6,102 nt of DNA from Mageeibacillus sp. UBA1046 (GTDB lineage Bacteria > Bacillota > Clostridia > Saccharofermentanales > DTU023). The notes beneath the pieces are model-generated. The model ran no database searches and had not been told where the DNA came from. It saw only the letters and a list, made by a program, of their open reading frames with translations. Positions 1 through 6,041 of the stretch are shown piece by piece (positions within the stretch are counted from its first letter, which is position 1; each line of letters starts with the position of its first letter). The translations under genes were made by a program, and so were the position numbers. The stretch is from NCBI GenBank assembly GCA_002316595.1, contig DCDV01000004.1, positions 289,832 to 295,933 on the forward strand, written 5' to 3'.

Positions 1-18
1 GCCTTCCTTTCTCCGCAT

Positions 19-46
19 AAAAAAGAGCGGGGTTCGTTCCGCTCTT
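19..46 (-). terminator. Intrinsic (rho-independent) terminator, minus strand
   Basis: Read on the minus strand, an 8-bp perfect stem (AAGAGCGG paired with CCGCTCTT; arms at 39-46 and 23-30) encloses an 8-nt loop and runs directly into a U-tract (six Ts including the end of the stem). The plus strand lacks a T-run after the stem, so the polarity is minus. It lies about 115 nt past the stop codon of the Ca2+ ATPase gene and is the natural end of that transcript. It could instead be an attenuator for a gene beyond the left edge, because its 5' arm has an alternative partner at 110-117 (see findings). Confidence 0.8.
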
Positions 47-162
47 GAAAAACTAGAGTATAGTTCTAGCAGTCCAGATGAACCTTTTCGCTGAAAGCTC
101 GAGGTGAGAAGCGGAACTTCTACTTGTTACGATGGTTATTTTACTCACCTTGTTGCAGCCTG
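47..162 (-). other. Non-coding stretch between ATPase stop and terminator, with inverted repeats
   Basis: No convincing gene is present. Two inverted repeats are visible. A 7-bp pair AGGTGAG/CTCACCT (102-108 and 144-150) could enclose a region of about 35 nt, and inside it a small hairpin with arms AGAAG/CTTCT lies at about 107-121. The two overlap at 107-108 and cannot both form completely. A 31-codon open frame starting with GTG at 148 and ending with TAG at 53-55 (minus strand) exists but has no Shine-Dalgarno site. The stretch may be a plain 3' untranslated region or the leader of a gene outside the window. Confidence 0.4.
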
Positions 163-3066
163 TCAAATTTTTAAACCTTTATCACCTGTGAAATTACGAT
201 ACTTACGGCGTACCAGTTTGTAAAGTTCACCGGCAAAAAACGGGAACAGCGCCAGACCCATGATCCTCAGCCAATCCGGGACAGTCAGAGAAATAGTATA
301 GAAGAGCGGCTGCAGGAAAGGCAGATAGACTACTGACAGTGTCAGAGCAAAAGAGATCAAGACTGCTTTATTTAAGGTCGCGTTAGAGAAGAGTCCCAGA
401 TGGAAAACTGAGTAATCTTCAGATCTGCTAGAGTAGGCGCGGAACAGTTCAGCCATGATAAGAGTTATAAAAGCATAGGTACGAGCTCCCCAAGAAGGCA
501 AATAACCTGCGAACGGTAAAAAGCTGAAGCTGGAGGCATAGGCGGTAATCTGCTCCTGAGCATTGATCATTACATCAGGATAGATGAAGCGGCCTATCTG
601 GAAGGCGGCAAAAACTGCGACGAAAATTGCTGCAGCCTGATTTAAAATCGACCACATCATATCACGGTCCAGTATTTTTGCATCATTGGGGCGGGGCGGC
701 TTTTCCATCACATCGTCCTCGCCGCGTTCCCTGCCCAGCGCCAGTGCCGGGAAACTGTCGGTTACCAGATTGAGCCACAGGAGCTGAATTGGCGCAAGCG
801 GAGTGAAAGCAGGTCCCAGGAGCAGGTTCGTAATGAAGATGACGAGGATCTCGCCGACATTACATGAAAGCAGGAAATTGACGAATTTGCGAATATTGCT
901 GTAAATGATTCTTCCTTCTTCCACGGCATGGACAATGGTGGCGAAATTATCGTCGGTCAGAATCATATCTGCCGAGCCCTTGGCCACTTCGGTCCCCGTT
1001 ATGCCCATGGCAACGCCAATGTCCGCCTCCTTGAGGGCGGGAGCGTCGTTGACGCCGTCACCGGTCATGGAAGAGATGTGATTAGCAGAACGCAGTGCTT
1101 CTACGATCCGCACCTTGTGCTCGGGAGACACGCGGGCATAGACTGTAGTGTCGGAGACAATCTCCACCAGTTCTTCCTGGCTCATCTTTTCCAGCTCAGC
1201 TCCGTCCACTACTCTTTCATTCGGCTCGCGCAGGCCGAGATCATTGGCGATTGCTACAGCTGTCTCTTTGTAGTCACCGGTAATCATGACTACTTTAATG
1301 CCGGCACCGTGACATACTTCGATTGCTGCTTTCGCCTCAGCCCTGGCAGGATCGATCATGCCCATCAGCCCAACGAACACCATACCCTCTTCAGCGCCTT
1401 CATAATTGGCGTCATTATGTTCTTTGTATGCGAAGGCGAGAATTCTCAGAGCTTGGCGTGCCAGCTGAATGTTTATATCCATGATCTTTTCTGCGATCTC
1501 GGAAGTGAGTGGCTCGATGCCCTGAGAGGTCATTATTGCCTCGCAGCGATCGAGGATAATATCGGGAGCTCCCTTTGTCAGGGAGAGATAGGCCTCATCG
1601 ATGGTGTCATGATAGACAGTCATCAGTTTGCGGTCAGAGTCGAAAGGCAGCTCGCCTCGGCGGGGATTTTGGGCTCTGGTTTCCGGGGCAGATATTTTGC
1701 CCTTGGCGGCAACGCTGAGCATGGCGCCCTCGGTCGGGTCGCCCAGAATGCCCCATTGATCGTTTTCGACCAGCTCGGCATCATTACATAAAACCCCTAT
1801 TTCCAGCAGACGCTGAAGGACAGGATTGTCGGAGGCCACAGCGACTTCATCAGTTACCACGGCATCAGCGGATTCCACAGCTGCGCGCGTCTCCTCAGCG
1901 CCTTCAACTGCCTTAACTTTTGAAATTTCGCCAACAGGAGCGTAACCTATGCCGGAAGCTTTATAGCTTTGATTATCCGCATACAGTCTGGTGACTGTCA
2001 TTTCATTTTGAGTCAGAGTGCCGGTCTTATCTGAACAGATTACGTCGACACTGCCTAAGGTCTCGACAGCCAGAAGGCGCTTGACGATAGCATTCTTTTT
2101 CGCCATCCGGTTCATGCCTAAAGAGAGCACAATAGTTACGACAGCAGGCAGACCCTCCGGGATCGCCGCTACCGCGAGGCTGACAGCTGTCATGAAGAGC
2201 GGCAGGACTTCACCGCCCTGCAGCAGACCTGCGACAAAGACGATTGCGCTCACAATTAAGACGATAACACCCAGTATCTTGCCCAGCTGGTTGAGATTCT
2301 TTTGCAGAGGGGTCATCTCTCTGGTTATGCCCTTGAGACGGCTGGCAATCTTACCCACCTCAGTATGGTCGGCAGTGGTGACGACCACTCCCTTAGCACG
2401 TCCGTAGGTGATGGACGTGCTGGAGAAGACCATGTTGACGCGGTCGCCGATACCCTGAGGCACGTCCAGCTTTTGTGCGGCATCCTTTTCCACCGGTACT
2501 GATTCTCCGGTCAGAGCCGCTTCCTCAGCCTTCAGATTTGAGCTCTCAATCAGCCTGATATCAGCAGGCACGATATCTCCCGCTTCCAGCATCACTATAT
2601 CTCCTGGCACCAGATTCGAGGCTTCAACGGACATCTGCTGACCGTCACGTAAAATTCTTGCGTGCGGAGCGGACATTTTCTGCAGGGATTCAATCGCCTT
2701 CTCCGCTTTGCCTTCCTGATAAACACCCAGGATCGCATTGATAACTACGATTGCGATAATGATGATCGAGTCGGCCATCTCGCCCAGAAGTCCGGAAATA
2801 ATTGCGGCTGCGATAAGGATTAAGATCATGAAATCCTTGAATTGATTAAGAAGTTTCTGCAGCAGAGTTTCCTTTTTTTCCTCTGTTATCGTATTAGGAC
2901 CAAGTTCTTCAAGTCTTTTCTCCGCTTCGGCGGCAGTAAGACCGTTGGAGCTGTCAGTCTCCAATTGAGTCAGGATATCCTCTGCAGCCTGAGAATATAA
3001 GACATCACCATCTAAAGGGATTGCTTCATTGTAATCGGGCAGCCAGGGTTTCTGTTGGTCGTTCAT
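163..3066 (-). CDS. Calcium-transporting P-type ATPase (P2A, SERCA/YloB-like)
   Basis: This 967-residue integral membrane pump uses ATP through a phospho-aspartate intermediate to move cations, most likely expelling Ca2+ from the cytoplasm. An N-terminal cation-ATPase domain (about 25-75) precedes M1-M2 (about 78-117). The actuator domain has TGES at 186-189. M3-M4 (about 262-318) includes PEGLP with E304. The phosphorylation motif DKTGTLT carries D346. The nucleotide domain has KGAPD from K498. The hinge TGDGVNDAP begins at 668, with D670 and D674. M5-M10 fill about 729-950. By alignment from memory with SERCA, the calcium ligands are present: N736 and E739 in M5, N766, T769 and D770 in M6, and E873 in M8. 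The start is ATG at 3066, seven nt after AAGGAGG; a TTG one codon upstream is only 4 nt from that site and is less likely. The length suits the family (about 890-1000). It lies 180 bp downstream of the CorC-like gene on the same strand. The exact ion is inferred from family residues, not proven. Confidence 0.95.
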   Translation of the reverse strand: MNDQQKPWLPDYNEAIPLDGDVLYSQAAEDILTQLETDSSNGLTAAEAEKRLEELGPNTITEEKKETLLQKLLNQFKDFMILILIAAAIISGLLGEMADSIIIIAIVVINAILGVYQEGKAEKAIESLQKMSAPHARILRDGQQMSVEASNLVPGDIVMLEAGDIVPADIRLIESSNLKAEEAALTGESVPVEKDAAQKLDVPQGIGDRVNMVFSSTSITYGRAKGVVVTTADHTEVGKIASRLKGITREMTPLQKNLNQLGKILGVIVLIVSAIVFVAGLLQGGEVLPLFMTAVSLAVAAIPEGLPAVVTIVLSLGMNRMAKKNAIVKRLLAVETLGSVDVICSDKTGTLTQNEMTVTRLYADNQSYKASGIGYAPVGEISKVKAVEGAEETRAAVESADAVVTDEVAVASDNPVLQRLLEIGVLCNDAELVENDQWGILGDPTEGAMLSVAAKGKISAPETRAQNPRRGELPFDSDRKLMTVYHDTIDEAYLSLTKGAPDIILDRCEAIMTSQGIEPLTSEIAEKIMDINIQLARQALRILAFAYKEHNDANYEGAEEGMVFVGLMGMIDPARAEAKAAIEVCHGAGIKVVMITGDYKETAVAIANDLGLREPNERVVDGAELEKMSQEELVEIVSDTTVYARVSPEHKVRIVEALRSANHISSMTGDGVNDAPALKEADIGVAMGITGTEVAKGSADMILTDDNFATIVHAVEEGRIIYSNIRKFVNFLLSCNVGEILVIFITNLLLGPAFTPLAPIQLLWLNLVTDSFPALALGRERGEDDVMEKPPRPNDAKILDRDMMWSILNQAAAIFVAVFAAFQIGRFIYPDVMINAQEQITAYASSFSFLPFAGYLPSWGARTYAFITLIMAELFRAYSSRSEDYSVFHLGLFSNATLNKAVLISFALTLSVVYLPFLQPLFYTISLTVPDWLRIMGLALFPFFAGELYKLVRRKYRNFTGDKGLKI

Positions 3067-3073
3067 CAAATCT

Positions 3074-3080
3074 CCTCCTT
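3074..3080 (-). promoter_or_regulatory. Ribosome binding site of the Ca2+ ATPase gene
   Basis: The minus strand reads AAGGAGG followed by 7 nt and then ATG (3064-3066). A TTG codon in the same frame sits immediately upstream of the ATG, only 4 nt from the site. The spacing favours the ATG, so the protein should begin MNDQQKPW. Confidence 0.8.
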
Positions 3081-3163
3081 GAAAGAAGCCAGAGTAAATA
3101 TTTTTGGAAATTCTTTTCCTTATGAAAAAAATCAGAGCTCATCGTCCTGAAGAAATGAGTCAT

Positions 3164-3223
3164 AGTTCTGATAAAATCAGAGTCATAGTTCTGAGTTCTG
3201 ATAAGTTCTGATAAAATCAGAGT
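3164..3223. repeat. Short direct repeats with embedded hairpins in the CorC-ATPase spacer
   Basis: The 20-bp unit AGTTCTGATAAAATCAGAGT occurs twice without mismatch (3164-3183 and 3204-3223). Its core, TCTGAT-AAA-ATCAGA, is a 6-bp stem with a 3-nt loop (3167-3181 and 3207-3221). The octamer AGTTCTGA occurs four times (3164, 3187, 3194 and 3204). A partly overlapping 15-bp repeat, GAGTCATAGTTCTGA, occurs at 3158-3172 and 3180-3194. All of this lies between the stop codon of the CorC-like gene and the start of the ATPase gene. The stems are AT-rich and lack a proper U-tract, so they are not clear terminators. They could be processing or pausing sites, an operator array, or slippage products. 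Confidence 0.85.
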
Positions 3224-3246
3224 TCTTCCTCCTGATTATTATCTTC

Positions 3247-4620
3247 TTACGGCTCAAGAACGTCCAATCTAATTTTCGCAATTCTCTTGTCGTCCATATC
3301 CAAAACAGTAAAACGGAGGTTTTTGTACTCTACTTGCGGTTTGGCGTCCGGCTCCGGGATATGACCCAACAGACTCAAGACAAAGCCAGCCATAGTGTCA
3401 AAGTCATCATCGTCTTCCAGCTCATCCAGCTCGGGAATAAACTTCCCCGCTTCGGCAGGGGTTACCAGGCCGCTCATGATATAGCTGCCATCTGCGCTGA
3501 GGACAATTTTCTCATCAGGCAGGTCGTATTCGTCTTCGATATTTCCGACAATCTCTTCCAGGAGATCCTCCATGGTGATAATGCCTTCGGTGCCGCCGTA
3601 TTCATCAATTACTACAGCCAGAGAAAGGCGGCTTTCCTGCATCTCCTTGAATAAGACATTAATCTGTTTTCCCTCAGGCACAAAATAGGCCTCGCGGATA
3701 ATCTTGCCCAGATCAAAGTTTTCCTGCTGATCCTCCGGCACACGGAGTAGATCCTTAATGAAGAGGACGCCCACTATATCGTCGATATCGTCTTCGTAGA
3801 CCGGAATGCGGGAAAAGCGCGAATGGGCGGCAGCTTCCTTGGTTGTTTTATAATCAGAATCAACAGACAGCGCGATGATATTAGTACGCGGTGTCATGAT
3901 TTCAGCGACATCCTTATCATCAAAGGAGAAAATATTCTTAATTAAGGTGACGTCACCCATATTAATATCGCCCGTTTTAGCTCCTGCTTCCGTCATGATG
4001 CAGATCTCTTCTTCTGTCACACGATCTTTGGTTTGTTCCGGATCAATGCGTAAAATCCGCAAAACTACGTTAGCCGAGGCATCGAGGAATTTAGTGAACG
4101 GCCTCATGATGAAGTCAAAACCCCGTAAGACTCCGACAAAGGTGCGGGCAAATCTTTCCGGGTTGTTCATCGCTACTCTTTTCGGCACCAATTCTCCCAG
4201 CACTAATGTAAAATACGATAAAATTACGGTAATAATAATCGTACTGATATTTTGCAAATATAACTTGGTCATGCCGGGGTCCATGGCCTTGAACAAAAGC
4301 CCGGATAAACTCTGCGAAGCAAAAGCACTGGACAGAAAGCCTGCCAGCGTAACGCCGACCTGAATAGTCGCCAGAAAGCCACTTTGATTCTCGATGAAAT
4401 ACAATAGCTTCTTCGCAGTACCGTCGTTTTCCTCCGCGGCTTTGCGGATTCTGTTGTCATTTAAGGTGACAATCGCCATCTCTGAGGCGGCGAAAAAGCC
4501 ATTGATCAGGATAAGGGCAAAGATTACAAATAATTGTAAGACCAAACGTCCTACGCTCGCGTCACTGACAACGCCGGCCAGTGCCGCCATAATACTGTGA
4601 GATAAATCAATATCTTCCAC
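3247..4620 (-). CDS. CNNM/CorC (HlyC)-family membrane protein with CBS pair
   Basis: This 457-residue protein belongs to a family often annotated as hemolysin or TlyC and, for its studied members, linked to Mg2+/Co2+ export or resistance. An N-terminal DUF21/CNNM membrane domain spans about 20-190, with hydrophobic segments near 25-45, 81-105 and 123-142. It carries the family motifs SEMA (46-49) and GELVPK (142-147). A CBS pair follows: the first begins at IMTPR (241) and runs to about 293; the second, about 313-366, contains DEYGGTEG (from 339) and EDLLEEIVG. A C-terminal CorC/HlyC transporter-associated domain covers about 374-455. I chose GTG at 4620 because GGAG lies 8 nt upstream; a GTG at 4650 in the same frame would add 10 residues but lacks a ribosome site, and an ATG at 4590 also lacks one. 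The gene is divergent from the SRAP gene and upstream of, and co-directional with, the Ca2+ ATPase. The substrate ion cannot be told from sequence; membrane-damaging activity should not be assumed from the hemolysin name. Confidence 0.92.
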   Translation of the reverse strand: MEDIDLSHSIMAALAGVVSDASVGRLVLQLFVIFALILINGFFAASEMAIVTLNDNRIRKAAEENDGTAKKLLYFIENQSGFLATIQVGVTLAGFLSSAFASQSLSGLLFKAMDPGMTKLYLQNISTIIITVILSYFTLVLGELVPKRVAMNNPERFARTFVGVLRGFDFIMRPFTKFLDASANVVLRILRIDPEQTKDRVTEEEICIMTEAGAKTGDINMGDVTLIKNIFSFDDKDVAEIMTPRTNIIALSVDSDYKTTKEAAAHSRFSRIPVYEDDIDDIVGVLFIKDLLRVPEDQQENFDLGKIIREAYFVPEGKQINVLFKEMQESRLSLAVVIDEYGGTEGIITMEDLLEEIVGNIEDEYDLPDEKIVLSADGSYIMSGLVTPAEAGKFIPELDELEDDDDFDTMAGFVLSLLGHIPEPDAKPQVEYKNLRFTVLDMDDKRIAKIRLDVLEP

Positions 4621-4628
4621 TCTGTGGT

Positions 4629-4632
4629 CTCC
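4629..4632 (-). promoter_or_regulatory. Ribosome binding site deciding the GTG start of the CorC-like gene
   Basis: GGAG on the minus strand lies 8 nt before the GTG at 4618-4620. The farther GTG at 4648-4650 is preceded by the AT-rich GGTTATTTGA and has no such site. This is the basis for the shorter protein call. Confidence 0.55.
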
Positions 4633-4695
4633 GTTCTTGAGCCCTAACACTCAAATAACCGGCTAAATAACCTTCGTTCCGGCCGGCAATGATTA

Positions 4696-4740
4696 ATTGG
4701 ATACTAATAATGCTATCTAATATTTAAGCAGATATCCAAT
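4696..4740. repeat. Spaced inverted repeat in the divergent control region
   Basis: ATTGGATA (4696-4703) and TATCCAAT (4733-4740) are perfect 8-bp inverted arms separated by 29 bp. They lie between the divergent CorC-like and SRAP genes, downstream of the candidate CorC promoter and so within its putative leader. They could form a long-loop hairpin in the leader or be paired half-sites for a regulator. The function is unknown. Confidence 0.6.
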
Positions 4741-4764
4741 AAAAACTACATCTTGCTTTCAGCA

Positions 4765-4794
4765 ATATTAGCATATGTGACAGATTTACAACAA
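4765..4794 (-). promoter_or_regulatory. Candidate promoter for the CorC-like gene
   Basis: On the minus strand, TTGTTG (4789-4794) is followed after 18 bp by TAATAT (4765-4770). The TAATAT is preceded by TGC, giving an extended -10 arrangement. Transcription would begin near 4758 and leave a leader of about 140 nt before the GTG at 4620. The -10 matches the consensus at only four of six positions, and other AT-rich options exist in this region, so this is tentative. Confidence 0.3.
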
Positions 4795-4814
4795 TTATTT
4801 CCTCCCTTTCACGC

Positions 4815-4820
4815 TATAAT
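4815..4820 (+). promoter_or_regulatory. Candidate -10 element for the SRAP gene
   Basis: A perfect TATAAT lies 45 bp before the ATG of the SRAP gene, which would give a transcript leader of about 40 nt. No good -35 hexamer is found at 16-18 bp spacing; the nearest, TTTACA at 4785-4790, is 24 bp away, and there is no TGn extension. The promoter may depend on an activator, or the match may be chance in AT-rich DNA. Confidence 0.4.
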
Positions 4821-4848
4821 TAACATGGATATGATGAAGACGCTTAGG

Positions 4849-4855
4849 AAGGAGG
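4849..4855 (+). promoter_or_regulatory. Ribosome binding site of the SRAP gene
   Basis: AAGGAGG lies 10 nt before the ATG at 4866. This start places cysteine at residue 2, which the SRAP mechanism requires after removal of the initiator methionine, so the start is well fixed. Confidence 0.8.
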
Positions 4856-4865
4856 TGGCAGTCCT

Positions 4866-5504
4866 ATGTGCGGACGCTATGTGTTCGACGCCGATGCAGA
4901 ACCGGCTCTTGTGATAATGAACTATATTGAACAGCGCTTCGGTCCGGAGCGGGCTGCAAAAATAAAGACCGGTGAGATCTGTCCGACTGATCTGGTCCCG
5001 GTTCTATTAACTGCCGAAGCGGATCCGATATTACCCGCAGCTCAGGAAGCTGAAACATACGGCAGTTCGCAGCTGATCGCCCTGCCTATGATTTGGGGAT
5101 TTCCGGGTTTTCGAGGCAGCCAGGTCCTTATCAATGCCAGACAGGAAACTGTGGAAGAGAAGCCCACTTTCAGCGAGGCCTTTAAGACAAGACGTTGTGT
5201 CATCCCTACTACAGGTTTTATTGAATGGAGTCATGACGATAATGGCAAAGCGGTAGATAAATTTCGTTTCAATGCCCTGGAGTCGCCGATGCTCTTTCTG
5301 GCAGGCATCTATACTTTGATCGAAGATGAGATGCGCTTTGTAATCCTGACGACTAGAGCAAATTCCAGTATGGCAGACATCCATAACAGACAGCCCGTAA
5401 TTCTCCCCCGCCAGATGATCCGTCCCTGGATCAGCGATTTGACAGCTGCCAATGAGCTGCGGCAGACAGCGGGCCCTCTGATGGTAAAGACTCTACTTAA
5501 GTAA
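4866..5504 (+). CDS. SRAP-domain protein (YedK/HMCES family), abasic-site crosslinking
   Basis: The family recognises abasic sites in single-stranded DNA and shields them through a covalent thiazolidine link to the N-terminal cysteine; it is also called SOS response-associated peptidase. The 212-residue protein begins MCGRY, giving the required Cys2. The other conserved positions are N90 in INAR, E120 in TGFIEW, and H173 in the IHNRQPVIL segment, matching the Asn, Glu and His of the YedK active site by family knowledge. WGF at 77-79 and the paired LTTRAN region (161-166) are also typical. The length is usual for a single-domain bacterial member. It is a cytosolic DNA-repair protein. The gene is divergent from the CorC-like gene and converges on the DUF2284 gene, sharing 12 bp with it at the 3' end. 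No lexA, imuB or dnaE2 partner is present in the window, and no convincing SOS box was seen, so SOS control is not shown here. Confidence 0.93.
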   Translation: MCGRYVFDADAEPALVIMNYIEQRFGPERAAKIKTGEICPTDLVPVLLTAEADPILPAAQEAETYGSSQLIALPMIWGFPGFRGSQVLINARQETVEEKPTFSEAFKTRRCVIPTTGFIEWSHDDNGKAVDKFRFNALESPMLFLAGIYTLIEDEMRFVILTTRANSSMADIHNRQPVILPRQMIRPWISDLTAANELRQTAGPLMVKTLLK

Positions 5505-6041
5505 ACCGCCAATCAGCAGGAACTTCTCCGGCAGTCTGCCTGCGGCAGCCCAAATGAGGCTCTCTCCAAAATATAATTCGAGTGTTTTTCCGACGTCGCC
5601 GCCCAGCGATTCAAGAGAGTGCCGCATGTACTCCGGACGTAAACAAGCTTGTCCCTCCTGGCGGACACAATTCTCACAGCCCTCACACTTCCCTGCAAAT
5701 AACGCCATGCTGCCGGGAAATCTTTCTTCCATTGCCAGAAGCTCTTCAGTAATTTCTTGTTTTATTGGCAGGAGCAGCTCTTTGACAAGTGCAATTAACT
5801 CGTCTGATTCATATTGCTTTCCGGTCAGTTCGGCACCCAAAAATATCTTTTTCCCATAAAGCAGGAGAGAGTCATGTTTCTGCCATATCTCTTGCGGCGA
5901 GAAATTGAATGGAGGGCAGGCCCAATTTTTCTCGTATGAGGGACATTCTTCACAGAATTTGACGAACTTTTCTACCTCTACACAAGCCGGTACATATTCA
6001 GTCAGCGACACTTCATGTTGAAGAATCTGCGTTTCGATCAT
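5493..6041 (-). CDS. DUF2284 family cysteine-rich putative metal-binding protein
   Basis: This 182-residue soluble protein has no signal peptide or membrane segment. It shows the two cysteine clusters of the DUF2284 (predicted metal-binding) family. The N-terminal cluster is C30-x2-C33-x8-C42 followed by PP, within the CEECPSYEKNWACPP stretch. The C-terminal cluster is C119-x2-C122-x2-C125-x7-C133, resembling an iron-sulfur ligand set, followed by the family-typical MRHSLESLGGDVGKTL (139-154). C20 is an additional cysteine. The biochemical role of the family is not established as far as I know; redox or metal handling is an inference from the cysteines. The start is ATG at 6041, six nt after GGAGGG. 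The last codons overlap the convergent SRAP gene, and the start region is partly duplicated upstream. Confidence 0.88.
   Translation of the reverse strand: MIETQILQHEVSLTEYVPACVEVEKFVKFCEECPSYEKNWACPPFNFSPQEIWQKHDSLLLYGKKIFLGAELTGKQYESDELIALVKELLLPIKQEITEELLAMEERFPGSMALFAGKCEGCENCVRQEGQACLRPEYMRHSLESLGGDVGKTLELYFGESLIWAAAGRLPEKFLLIGGLLK

Noticed and set aside
121..134. Minus-strand TCGTAACAAG resembling the conserved 3' end of 16S rRNA
   Set aside because: The match is about ten bases, and none of the surrounding 16S sequence, including the anti-Shine-Dalgarno tail, is present. It is taken as coincidence.
928..1791. A 287-codon open frame on the plus strand
   Set aside because: It lies wholly antisense inside the Ca2+ ATPase gene, whose catalytic motifs are intact. 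Its translation shows no recognisable domain and it has no convincing ribosome site.
2018..2502. Two plus-strand open frames of 129 and 66 codons
   Set aside because: Both are antisense to the conserved core of the ATPase gene and show no family features. They are reading-frame shadows.
3020..3163. Small minus-strand open frame starting with ATG at 3163 in the CorC-ATPase spacer
   Set aside because: It has no Shine-Dalgarno site, contains low-complexity sequence and runs out of frame into the ATPase gene. It does not form a stop-start coupling with it.
3334..4600. Several plus-strand and alternative-frame open frames over the CorC-like gene
   Set aside because: The CorC-like frame has complete DUF21, CBS and CorC/HlyC motifs. 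The others lack motifs and initiation signals.
4785..4820. TTTACA plus TATAAT as a complete promoter pair for SRAP
   Set aside because: The 24-bp spacing is too long for a standard sigma-70/sigma-A promoter, so only the -10 candidate is kept, at low confidence.
4825..4914. Short open frame beginning ATG GAT ATG ATG just before the SRAP start
   Set aside because: It is out of frame with SRAP, has no ribosome site and ends inside the SRAP gene. Cys2 fixes the SRAP start at 4866.
5031..5384. A 117-codon minus-strand open frame within the SRAP gene
   Set aside because: It is antisense to a gene with all SRAP active-site residues, and no domain or ribosome site supports it.
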